Shown piece by piece: positions 11,135 through 20,962 of a stretch of DNA of 64,000 nucleotides. Each line of letters begins with the position of its first letter. The stretch's first letter is position 1. The translations under genes and the position numbers were made by a program. The notes beneath the pieces are model-generated. The model had not been told where the DNA came from. It ran no database searches and saw nothing but the letters and a program-made list of their open reading frames with translations. The stretch is from Macrolepiota albuminosa (taxonomy: Eukaryota; Basidiomycota; Agaricomycetes; Agaricales; Agaricaceae), in contig JAMWFC010000053.1 of assembly GCA_027475525.1 (NCBI GenBank), positions 744,001 to 808,000 of the forward strand, given 5' to 3'.

Positions 11135-11923
11135 TTACGTTCTACGGCGAGGACCCCTGACAAATCCCTCAGAGCGCCGGGGGTGCTGTCTGCGGCGGAG
11201 ATGCACGGGAGAAGGAGGCGGTGCAGGGGGGAGAATAGGCGATAGAGTAGAGGGAAAGGTCCCCGGAGGAAAGGTGGAGAAGCCGGGAGGAGATTCATTT
11301 GTGGGAGCAGGCAGCGCTCCAGCACGAATGGTGGAGGAGCCGGTGGGAGACTCGTTTAGGGGAGCAGGCGGCGCTCCCGCTCCAAAGCAAAAGGTGGAGG
11401 AACCGGGTAGAGACTCATTTATGGGGGCAGGAGGTGCCCCAGCTCCGAAGCAAGGAGCTAGAGGCGTAAACAGTATAATGACGCGCTGAAGCGTGGCGGC
11501 ACGAACTTCATCGTCAATCAGGTCTGGCAAGGGCAACCACTTCAAAGTCTGAAGCTGGGGGTCAGCAAACCTGAACGTATGAACGGGAAAAGAAGAGGAA
11601 CTAACAACATTATCCGTTTCAAGGAGTAGGTACTCCAAGCTTTTTGTGCTACCCGAAATAGGAGGCTGGAAGGACACGTAAGAAGGTACTTAAGGACCCT
11701 GACGGTGGAAACTTACCGCGTTGGGGTGCTGTTCGGACTCCACGAGCCACTCCTGGGCCATAGCCAGAAGTAACCGGTAGCGCCGAATCAGGGTAAGGAT
11801 ATTTCCGTTATGGTGTCGGATACCGCCTGGAGGCAGTCGAGCAAAGAACATCTCGAGGCGATCTAAAACCTCGGGACGAGGAATGGAGGTGATGTCTTCG
11901 AGAAAGAAAGAGGGAGTAGGCAT
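11135..11923 (-). CDS. Antisense gene C of Gypsy-1 (unknown function)
   Basis: Two exons. Exon 1 (11923 to about 11717) starts MPTPSFFLEDI and has a helical FFARLPPGGI ... RRYRLLLAMAQEW segment. Its GTAAGT donor is followed about 50 nt later by a TTCCAG acceptor into PPISGSTKSLEYLL. Exon 2 ends in four imperfect repeats of a GAGAPPAP-x-NES-x-GSSTF type and a basic tail. The helical N-terminal segment resembles those of genes A and B, suggesting one domain present three times. A TATATAT motif lies about 40 nt upstream of the ATG. There is no counterpart in Gypsy-2. I do not recognise the family. Confidence 0.5.
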
Positions 11924-11962
11924 TCCGAAGAACTTAACAACGCTAGGCCCGGAAATCTCAGA

Positions 11963-11970
11963 TATATACC
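11963..11970 (-). promoter_or_regulatory. TATA-like box upstream of antisense gene C
   Basis: The minus strand reads GGTATATATCTG about 40 nt before the gene C ATG at 11923. Comparable boxes lie upstream of antisense genes A and B. Confidence 0.4.
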
Positions 11971-12177
11971 TAGCAACATTATGCAGGGTTGAAGGGACTT
12001 AGGAAACAGAACTTATGCGGCACCATCACGAGGACGCGACAACAACAATATATTTCATGTAACTACGGCAGAAGAAGCAAAAAGCTGGGAATATGTTAGG
12101 CCGGTGGCGCTGCGAAGAAGATGGGATCGCCTCACTCAAACTATAGGGGGGGGGGGAGAAAAACAACACACGACAGG

Positions 12178-12642
12178 TCAAGAAGGGCCGAACCAAGAAA
12201 TACGCTTGCTAACTACCGTCGGCCCCTCAAGGGGACCACGAAAGAGACGAGCGCCGGTATACTTGCGAGGGGACTAGGAGAAAAGAGCCGTTAGACACAG
12301 AAGGAGAGGTGATGGCTCAGTTACTAACCAGGTAATAGCTTTCCTCCATCAAAAGTTGAAGACGCTCCACCATGTCTTCGGTGGCGATTTTCTGGATTTG
12401 GGCGACTGTCAGAAGGAGTGCGCCAAGAATAGCAAGACACGCACATGGAAAGCCAGACTCCAAGTAGCCTCTGTATCAAAATGCGTTAACGGGGACGCAT
12501 CTCCCCAAATTTCACAAGCTGCCCGCAGAAGCCAACAGCGACGACCCAACTCGATTACTTTGTCAGCCAACTTAGGAATACCCTCGGGAGGGTAATGATG
12601 AAAGAACGAGGTGGCCTGGTCCAGAAAGGTGGGAGGGTCCAT
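12178..12642 (-). CDS. Antisense gene B of Gypsy-1 (small protein, unknown function)
   Basis: The likely start is ATG at 12642 (MDPPTFLDQATSFF). Exon 1 encodes FFHHYPPEGI ... ELGRRCWLLRAACEIW, similar in pattern to gene C (FFARLPPGGI ... RRYRLLLAMAQEW). A short intron (about 35-39 nt, acceptor TTCTGACAG) leads to AQIQKIATEDMVERL. A GTTAGT donor and CTCCTAG acceptor then lead to SPRKYTGARLFRGPL and a stop at 12178-12180. The protein would be about 130 aa. Exon borders are my estimate, and the first donor is uncertain in phase. Confidence 0.4.
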
Positions 12643-12734
12643 GGTAACATAGGCGCGATCACAGCTTCAAGTCCACATGCAACCAGACGGGGTGGCCATT
12701 GCGAAGACTGATGGAATCGAGTTGATGCATAAGT

Positions 12735-12745
12735 AATTTATAGGA
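12735..12745 (-). promoter_or_regulatory. TATA-like box upstream of antisense gene B
   Basis: CCTATAAATTA on the minus strand lies about 95 nt upstream of the gene B ATG (12642). Confidence 0.4.
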
Positions 12746-13219
12746 CACGGGAAGTGTTTCGATTAGCGACAGCGTGGGAGGACTTTTCTCAAGGAGCCAG
12801 GACCCTAACAGGAGCGCTAGCCAATCAAAAGTGTTTAACTTATTCTGGGTCCCTCCAAAAAGGGAATTGACATTCGATGTTCAGTGCTTACTCACAACCG
12901 CGCTAAACGGGCATAAGCGATCACTGGTTTTCTATTTCTTTATACGCGCTACTTCTTACATGGATCCGCTTATTTATTTCCAGACAGTTCCTATTTTCTA
13001 CTTAGGCTGGTGCGGTAATGGCTATTGGACCACGTCGGCAAAGGGGTTTTTGCGCTGTGATGATCTACTGAGCGTTTCCCCTTTTTACTTATTTTTCTTT
13101 TGATTACTTACAAACTGACGATTTGAAGCAAGGGGGGGCGTTTATTTTAGCATCACACACTACAAAGTACGTATCAAATGACAAAGTCCATAAAAGTTTA
13201 AAACGCTAAGGGCCGGCAA

Positions 13220-15530
13220 CTACGGATCATACTCGGGAAGGGCGGGATCGCCCAAAGGAAGCAAGTCCCCATCCTGGATCCCATTGCTCGTCTGCCACTC
13301 AAGTGCAGCCGTAATATCGTCATGGAGCTCGAGCAAGAGGCGCTCGCGGCGAGCTAAGGTGGAAACACGAGGACGCAGGTTGGCAAGTTCGCGACCAACG
13401 ACTTCGGTCGCATCCTCAATATGGTGAAGTTGCTGGCAAAGGTCGGCAGAGGGACGGAGAGGAGTAATGGGATAGGAGAACTCGTCCCCGAGCCAAGGGA
13501 AGGCGTTGCCAGAAACTCGCATGGCAGGAGGGGGCATCCAAAAGGGATCGAACTTATTGGGGGATTAGAAAAGGGGAGAAAGGAACGAACAAAGACGGAC
13601 GTACCCAGACAGTTACAGGCACACGGGGTGTCCACTCATGGCGCTCGTCGCCGGGGGACATAGCTCTGGCAGAAGAAAGATGGATACCGTAGGGAGGCAA
13701 GTATCTCCAGCGGCGACAACACTCACCTTCCGGCACCAGGATTCCTTCGGACTCCAGCGCCGCAGAAGTCTCGTGACTACTAGGAAAAGAAGGGGAGCTG
13801 TGGGGAGGAGTAAGGGATGGAGTAATAGGGAGAGCAACTGGAGTGTTGCTAGCTGCAACCAACTCGGGGGCAAGGGTAGCGCCAGCGTCAGACATAACGA
13901 CATCTTCGGCAGCAGGGATAGCCACTACAGCGGAAACAGGAGTGGGGGACCTATCAGTCAAGAAGTTAGCACGCAAAGAAAAGAGAAGTTAGGAAAATGC
14001 GTACTGGTTACCACTGGGGCCACTCTGACGAGGGTTAGCGGCGATAGGGGGAGTAAGGCAAAGCAGGAGAGCGCGTACCGCCAATAGCGCATCGGCATCA
14101 ACAATGGGCTCAGCTTCATCATCATCCTCTCTCTCGGCATCCCTCTCAGTGCCCTCCCCCTCATCCGTAGAAGACTCGGTTGAAGACAAAACCACAGGCA
14201 TAGCAGGCGCTAGCTCGCAGCACTTACCAGGGCTCTTGCCAGGAGACACAACAACAGGCTTACGTTTCAAAAGAACGGGACGACAAGGAGAGCGAGCAAA
14301 AGGTGCCACCATGGTAGTACCATCTTGGGTAGTCGGCAGCGCCAGGCTGGCTGCGCTGATTACCGTGGGTTGGTGAGTAGCCGCCAGATCACGTTGCTGC
14401 AGCACAAAGTCCTGGGCGTTACGAACCAACACTGCGCGCTCATAGTTCCTTTGCATAATGGTGTCCCTACCACGTTCACGAGTACAAATCCCGTTGAAGG
14501 CGCAGCCCCGTTTCAACGCATCGCACCGATAGCAAGGCAGAGACGTGGTAGGAAACCAGCAGCCCTCCGGATCGTTCTCAGACCAACACTTGTCACACTA
14601 ATAAAGAAGTCAGTGACGGCATGATGAACCTACTAAGGGGCAAACCAGTGCTTACCGCGCCAATCTTTGCCCTAAACACGCAACGCTCCAAGGGCGCAAC
14701 GGTAACCTTCTTCTTGCCGCCCAGTACTTGGACACCAGCCGGGATGCCGGTATCAATGACGGTAGTATCATGGCGAAGACGCAAAAGGTCGCAAAGCTCC
14801 ATGTCGGTGAACATAGTCTGGTTAGGCGCCTATCGACATTAACATTTAGGCGCTAAAGTCTAGCGACAACGAGCAAAGCACTTACGACATACAAAGGGGG
14901 AACACGAGCAGGGAGATTGATCTGGAAGAGGAGAAGTCAGAAAAATGGAGTAAGGAAGATAGGGAAAGAACGCACGGTACATTTGGGAGAACTAGCACGA
15001 GCAGGAGGCGCTTGTTCAATAACAATGGCAAAATTACGTGGAGGACCATGGGAAGTTGTGCGTGTCGGACCGGGTCGTGGCTCGCTACGAGAAACGGCAA
15101 TGCGTTTGATGGCCGAATGGGGAGGGGCAGTGCAAATGGGAGAAGCAGTGCTTGGGGCAGGGTGAGTGGAAGAAGCAGCGCCACGAAAAGGGCTGCCAAG
15201 AATGGAAGGAGGCGGAACAGAAGTCGAAGAAGGAGGGGCGGTAGGAACAGAAGGGACAGTAGAGGCCGAGGGGGCAGTAGGAAGACTGGCGATGGTGGGA
15301 GACGTGGCAACCGACTGCTCAAGGATTAACAGTGGAAAAAGGGGAGAAGAAAAGGAAGGATTTACCTCGCTGACCTCGGTACTAGCCAACAACGTGTCGA
15401 TCTTGTCGGATAAGGAGGGAGCCTAGTATGGGCGCTGAACCTTAGCACCACAAAGCCAAAATCAAACTTAGAAACTTACAAAAAGGTCTGCAAAAGAGCA
15501 CAACCAATCGGCACCTTCGAACTCACGGTA
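13220..15530 (-). pseudogene. Antisense gene A of Gypsy-1, main part (exon 1 split by Gypsy-2)
   Basis: This continues the exon begun at 27375-27174. Exon 1 ends at 15480 before GTAAGT. Exon 2 is 15422-15366. A Pro/Ser/Ala-rich exon follows at about 15317-14990, then APNQTMFTDMELCDLL ... VFRAKIGA (about 14830-14655). The exon starting at 14597 opens with CDKCW and holds C-x2-C-x8-C-x8-C-x2-C-x6-C, the same spacing as Gypsy-2. Then come acidic/low-complexity sequence, the conserved WRYLPPYG (about 13690), and a final exon with VSGNAFPWLGDEFSYP (13537-13220). I infer a zinc-binding, possibly DNA-binding protein. It is listed as a pseudogene because of the 11.6-kb insertion; borders after about 14228 are uncertain. 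Confidence 0.65.
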
Positions 15531-15534
15531 CCGG
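15531..15534. repeat. TSD CCGG, left copy (Gypsy-2)
   Basis: CCGG precedes the TGATGACG LTR end and is matched at 27170-27173 after the other LTR. Removing the element and one copy rejoins antisense gene A of Gypsy-1 in frame. Confidence 0.8.
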
Positions 15535-16477
15535 TGATGACGCCCAAAGTTTGGTCAGGAACAAATGTAACTAAAGTGTTACCGTACCAAGAGTGTGCGT
15601 TGGGCACGCTAAAAGTGATATGAGGAGTCCCGGGCAGGTTCCAGAGAACGTGTCTGTGAAAAAGGGTAAAAGTCGGTAACGGGGTCGGCAAGTGTCAAGC
15701 GCTAAGGTAAAGCACCTAAGGAAAGAGCGGTAAGTGAACACGGCAAGGTCAACGGCAAGAGCACGGTAAGCTTAGCGAGATCTAAGCGTCGATAATGCCT
15801 GCCGTAGTTGCAAGGCGCGAATAAGTCGAAGTTAAGCGAGAGTCTGCAACTGCCGACGAGTTCGACGTTGCCGACCGTAAATGAGCTCTTGAGCGTAAGA
15901 GAGAGACTGAAGTAAGGGGGAAACTCTGGTCTATTCGTCTTCTGTGATATGTACAAGTCGGTAAGTACTTTTATACTACAAGGAGTTCGCCGTCGCCAGT
16001 GGCTAATGACGCCAGAGTGCGGTAAACTGGAAAATTTCAAAGGGGTAGCTCCAACAGTTTCAGATCCCTACCGTCCATTCAAGAGCCTTAGCGACGCCAG
16101 GCGACAGATCGCAAAGCTAAACCATCACTCCATCACCCTTCTGTCCGTCCAAAGTGCTTAGCGATGTCAGGCGCCAAATCGAGGCGCTAAGCGATGTCAG
16201 ACGCCAAGGTCAAACGCCAAGCTGTCCGTCAGTTTTTGATAGATCATCAAGCTTCTCGCTAAGCGCTGTCGTCAGTGACTGATGCCATCTGTCAGTTGTC
16301 ATTCTTGCTGCCGTCGGCGCTATCACTGATCGGATCTGCTTCTTGCCGTGCGCGGCCGTCAGAAATGGCTTAAAATGGGTAGAACGCGTGCGCTAAGTTC
16401 GGAATGAGTGCGGCAAGGTTTCCGGAGCCGGTGCCGAGCCTGCCGTTGATGCGCCTAACCTGTATAGGGTCCTATCA
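15535..16477 (-). repeat. Gypsy-2 3' LTR
   Basis: 943 bp with TG...CA ends. On the minus strand it begins TGATAGGACC right after the polypurine tract. A TATAAAAG-type box (minus strand, about 15970) is present in both LTRs. Confidence 0.9.
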
Positions 16478-16489
16478 TCTCCCCCCAAC
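16478..16489 (-). promoter_or_regulatory. Polypurine tract of Gypsy-2
   Basis: The minus strand reads GTTGGGGGGAGA directly before the 3' LTR. The identical tract precedes the 3' LTR of Gypsy-1. It primes plus-strand DNA synthesis in this class. Confidence 0.75.
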
Positions 16490-16646
16490 TGAAAAATTGA
16501 CTGTCCTCAGTCACCAAATAAGGCTACCGTTACCGCTTTTGTGACAAGTGGTCCGTGCGTTCTTGAGATTTGGTTTATAGTCCTGGCGCATGAGTGTGGA
16601 CTTCGTTTCTCCTCCCCATCTTTTCCTGGCGCTCAATTAAAATAAA

Positions 16647-19153
16647 ATGTCTTTCCGCATTCCAACTCCGCCCCCAGTACCCTCTCAGGCTGCCCAGGAA
16701 GCCGCCTACGCCTATATCGCTAAAGCCAACAATTTCATTCGCCATATCGAGGGCGTTGGCGCCGAGGCGCCTCAAAAATTGGTCGTTGGCGTGATGAAGC
16801 TTTTGGAGCGCTGGTACGAGGTACGCGTCCTTGGCATTGGTTGGGATCGTGAAATCAAGGTGCAGGAATGGTGTCGTGCGCGCTATGTCGACAATCGTGG
16901 CGCTGAGTGGTTAGCGCCTTTTCCCCATTTCGTAAGTTGCTTTTGCTGCCTGCCGTGTCGCTTAGCTGATTGTTCCCTAGGCGCCTCCTGCTGTCCCCAC
17001 TATCGAGGACGAGTTGGAGGACATTCTGTCCGGGGCGTTGCCGATGACGGTAAGCGCGCCTGCGGCAGAGTGAGTATCTCTAACCACTTTCTCATAACTT
17101 AGCTCTGGTCTGATTTATCTCCTCACAGTAAACAGGAGGTGTTGGCGCCCTTGGCGCGTATGCAGGTGGAAGAAGAGATCGCGGCAAGGCAAGAGGAGGT
17201 TTCCCAGGATGCCCGCGAGATTATGAGGGGGATAGAGGAGCGAGAGAGGGTGGCAGCGTTGGCGGCAGAGATGGAGGACGTTGCCGCGGGGAAGACGCCT
17301 GCCGTTGAGAGGCAGGTGGTAGCAGAGGGATCCGGCAAGGTAGGTCGCGCCGGCAGCACTTTGAGCCCAGTGCTGCCGGCTAGCAAGTCGGGCTCGCCGA
17401 GGAAGCCGGTAGGCGCTTCCAAACGCAAGGTAAGTGTTGAATTTCGCTTGCCGTTGCCGACGGTCGCTAACGACATCTGCAGAGTCGCAAGGCGGCTCCT
17501 CAATACGCGGTGAGTGGTACTTGCTTGCCGTTGCCGACGGTCGCTAACGACATCTGCAGAGTCGCAAGGCGGCTCCTCAATACGCGGTGAGTGGTACTTT
17601 CGTTTTGAACTGGAATTACTAAGTTTCTGTAGGCGCCAACCCAAAGCTCCTTTGACGACAAGGAGCTGAAAGGTTTGCTTTTGCCGCGTTGGGAGGAGGC
17701 TGTCCTTGATGAGGGACAGGAGGCCGGGGTCGTAATGGAGGAGATGAAGGGAAAGAAGACCGTTTCCCTGGCGACCCGGCAAGCTTTTAAGGAGGCGCGG
17801 GGAGCGGTAAGTGGTTTTTCTGTCTCATTTATTCTATTGGTTGACTTGTAGCGCTAGTGTGACAAGTGCTGGGCAGACAACGACCCAGAAGGCTGCTGGT
17901 TCCTGACTGGGGCCCAGCCATGTTATCGTTGTGGCGCCCTCAAGCGCGCCTGCACTATCGATGGGGCCAAAAGTTGCGAGCGTGGCGGCGCGCCAGACGC
18001 CCTCGTCGAGAAGACGTTTTCCCGTGCGGTGTTGGTTAGGAGGGCTAGGGAGTTTGTGGAGGGACAGAGGAAGAAGGTCGCTGCCGGTGGTATGGCAGCT
18101 GTTGGACGAGCCTCCTTGGCGTTACCGACGCGCCAAGGAGATGGATCAGAATCAGTCGGCAACCGAGGCGCTGGCGAGCGCCAAGGGACTTTGGTCCCAG
18201 AAAAACGACAAGCCCCTTCCCCAAGCAAGGGGAAGGGCAAAGCAAAACGTCCTCGCGTGGTCTCGTCGTCGCCTTCCCCCTCGCCAGCGCCAAAGGATAC
18301 CGAGATGGAGGACCTCGAGAAGGCGTTGGCGGCGAGTCGCCTGCCTCCTCGTGATTCTGAGGCAGGCCCAAGTGGCCTCTTGTCGCCTATTCATTTGGCG
18401 GCAAGGTCCCTTGGCGAGGAGCAGGAGGAGGGAGAGCGGGAAGCGGTTGGTGACACGGCGCCTCGAGAGGAACGGGAAGAGGCTCCCGTCGATGTCGAGA
18501 TGAGGGAGGAGGAGAAGGCAGAGGGGGCTGCAACAGGAGGGGATGAGGACGCTGAAGGAGAGGAGGAAGAAACCTTGGCGACGCAGCGCCAAGGCGACGA
18601 GGAGGCAGGAGCAAAGGAGGTGGTAGCGGGAGCAGGGGAGGCAGCGGCAGAAGTTGCCCGGGAGGAGCCTCAGTGGCGCTGGCTACCTCCCTACGGTAAT
18701 GTCGCCCCATGGGAAGTGTCGGACCCAGAGGATGTTGCCGGGCTGGAGCCAAGACGCCCCGTCATCGCCAGGGTTAATCCTGCCTGGACCCCTCAGCCGG
18801 AGCCGACGGTCACTGGCAACGCTTTCCAGTAGCTGGGGCAGGATCTCGTTTACCCAGTCGTAGCGCTAAATCCTCGCGAGATGCTGGAGCGATATTCGAG
18901 GCGAGCGGCAACGATGGAGGCCACAATGAGTCGGGAGCGGGAACGAGTCCGAGAGCAGCTAATGGCGCTAAGGCTGCGCTACTCCAACCTTGGTCGCAGC
19001 CTTCGCGTTCTTTGCGACTACCAGGACGACTGCCAGGCCGCCATGGATTGGCAGACCGCCAATAATATCTTGCCGGGCGACCTCCTACCTCTGCGTGATT
19101 CTTCTTTGCCGGTATCGGATAGTTCCCTGCCGTTGGACAACGATAGCGATTGA
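16647..19153 (+). CDS. Antisense gene A of Gypsy-2: spliced, Zn2Cys6-like cysteine cluster protein
   Basis: Proposed exons: 16647-16931, 16981-17069, 17129-17429, 17483-17509, 17633-17806, 17858-19153, with 49-60-nt GT...AG introns; about 723 aa if the TAG at 18830-18832 is read as Trp. The N-terminus is helical (AYIAKANNFIRHI ... VQEWCRARY). A charged segment and APTQSSFDDKELKGLLL follow. The last exon opens CDKCWADNDPEGCWF and continues PCYRCGALKRAC (C-x2-C-x8-C-x8-C-x2-C-x6-C). Then come SPSP/KR-rich and Glu-rich stretches, WRWLPPYG, and GNAF-x-x-LGQDLVYP. It resembles a Zn2Cys6 cluster except for x8 in place of x6. It lies opposite the integrase-LTR interval. The TAG looks like a single TGG mutation, because Gypsy-1 has PWLG there. 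The copy of the 27-nt exon at 17560-17586 lies in a 77-bp artefact. Confidence 0.7.
17446..17599. repeat. 77-bp tandem duplication (in antisense gene A)
   Basis: 17446-17522 is repeated exactly at 17523-17599. It duplicates the 27-nt exon and a flanking intron. It has the same 77-bp period as five unrelated sites, so it is probably an assembly artefact. Confidence 0.9.
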
Positions 19154-19580
19154 GCGGACCTTAGCGTAGACAGGCCGCTTGTGTAAATACTTTATTTTTG
19201 TTACCGCCTGTTATACACCTCTTTGCCGTTTCGGTGGAAGTGAACGGATAAGTCCCAGAACCTGAGTTAGCGCAGTTGCAGAAAGCAGAGAGTAGAGCAA
19301 GGAGAAGGCAAGCGGCAAGTATTCTAAGGTAGGTTTTTAGCAAGAGCAATAGTATGTGAGGGACTTAGACAAATTTTGAGGAAAAGGGAAACGCTCAGTA
19401 GATCATCATAGCGAAAAACCCTGGGCGAGAGTTGCGCAAGGCGCTAAGCGTTGGCGACACGCTAGCGCTGCGACTTGACTATGTAAAGAAATGTCTGTTG
19501 AATATAGTATAGTAAGTCACGGCAAGAAAGATAAGTAAGGTAAGTAATAGAAAAATAAGAGCTTATCAGTACTGTCTTTT
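19154..19580. other. Spacer between convergent antisense gene A and pol in Gypsy-2
   Basis: About 430 nt with no convincing ORF. It holds TAGCG/CGCTA-type inverted words (for example near 19440-19470) and probably both 3' untranslated regions. Confidence 0.5.
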
Positions 19581-20808
19581 CTAATCATTTTCTTCTTCTT
19601 CAACTAGAGTCGGTAAGTCATCATCGTCCAATAATTCGGTTTCTTCAAGTTCTCGTAACTTGGCGGTGTCGATATCTAGCGCTTCAAGCGGCAAGTCAAT
19701 GTGTTCTCTGGCGAGATACGGCAATAGGCGGAAAGCGGCAACAGGTCGATGTAGTACTGAACCATCTAATTCACAGAGCACGTAAGCGCCTCCACGGTTA
19801 CGAGAGATAACTACCAAAGGTCCTAGATAGCGAGGGCGCATTTTCTTGTTGTATGAAGTTTCGATTTTGGAGTTGCACATAAGCACTAGCGTGCCCCTCG
19901 GGAAGTTGTAATCCTTGATAGTAGCGCTATGGTCGGTCTCGAATCGTAGGGCTGCTTGGCGACGGGCGCTAAAGACTACCTCGTGGAGTCGCTCTAAATC
20001 TTCTTTCCTTCGCTGGAGATCAATAGCTCGTCTGGCGATAAGGTCGGTAGTCGCTAAGATGCTGTTGGGTGCTGGCTGAAGGTAGGTCGCTTCTATGATG
20101 TTGGCAGGGAGTAAAGGATGGGTGCCAGTAGCCGCGTAATAGGGAGAACAACCCATGCGCTTACGAATGGTAACTCTTTCCGACCAAAATACTGAATACG
20201 TCGCTTCACTCCAACGAGACTCGTCGCCATCGACTGCCTTAAAGAGCGCTTGCCGAACGTCAAAGTGTGGTCTCTCTACCAGGCCATTGGCGCGCTTGTT
20301 GTAGCCAGATACTCGAATGTGGTGAATGTTGTATTTCTTGGCAAGGTATGTTAGCGCTTTGATGATGGGCGCACCGTTATCCGTGACGATTTCTCTTAGC
20401 GCTCCCCAACGGCAGATGACGTCCTCAAATAGCCACTTGGCGACCGCCTCTGTATTTTCTCTTTGGAGCATTCGAAATTCAGGCCAGTGGATTAGCGAGC
20501 AACGACCTTGAATGATGTACTTGTAGCGACCAGACTTGGGCATATGCATGGTGTCGACGTAGATTTTGCTGAAGAGGGGAGCTGGCGTTGCAACGGTTGG
20601 CGGTATGAGCACTTGGCGTGTCTGTTGAATTTGGCAGAGGTGGCAAGTCCTAATGTACCAGGCGATGTCGGCACTAGCGTGTGGCCACCAGAAGCGTTCT
20701 AACAGAGAAGCTCAAGTAGCGTACAGACCTCTATGACCTAGCTCGTCATGCATAGCGCGCAAGACTCATAAGCGACCTTCTGGTTTGATGATCAGCTTGT
20801 GAGCGCCA

Positions 20809-20962
20809 TCTCGATTTCGTCGCCAAAGTCTGTTGTCGGTAAAGAAGAAATGGGTAGCATATCGGATAAAGGTCGCGTATTGTTCTCTCGATTTCGTCGC
20901 CAAAGTCTGTTGTCGGTAAAGAAGAAATGGGTAGCATATCGGATAAAGGTCGCGTATTGTTC
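20809..20962. repeat. 77-bp tandem duplication (in Gypsy-2 pol)
   Basis: 20809-20885 is repeated exactly at 20886-20962. Deleting one copy restores the pol frame from RNase H into the integrase, which supports an artefact. Confidence 0.92.

Noticed and set aside
11118..11489. Plus-strand ORF with Gly-rich repeats inside Gypsy-1
   Set aside because: It is the complement of the repeat region of antisense gene C, which has splice sites and a start; the plus frame has none of these.
15948..16161. Small plus-strand ORF repeated at 26641-26853
   Set aside because: Both copies lie inside the Gypsy-2 LTRs; the match is simply LTR identity.
17483..17586. Duplicated 27-nt mini-exon in antisense gene A (possible alternative exon)
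   Set aside because: The duplication is exactly 77 bp, as at five unrelated sites, so it is most likely an unmerged contig overlap.
18045..18752. Long minus-strand Pro/Leu-rich ORFs opposite antisense gene A of Gypsy-2
   Set aside because: They are frame shadows of a GC-rich, Glu/Ala-rich exon and lack conserved motifs.
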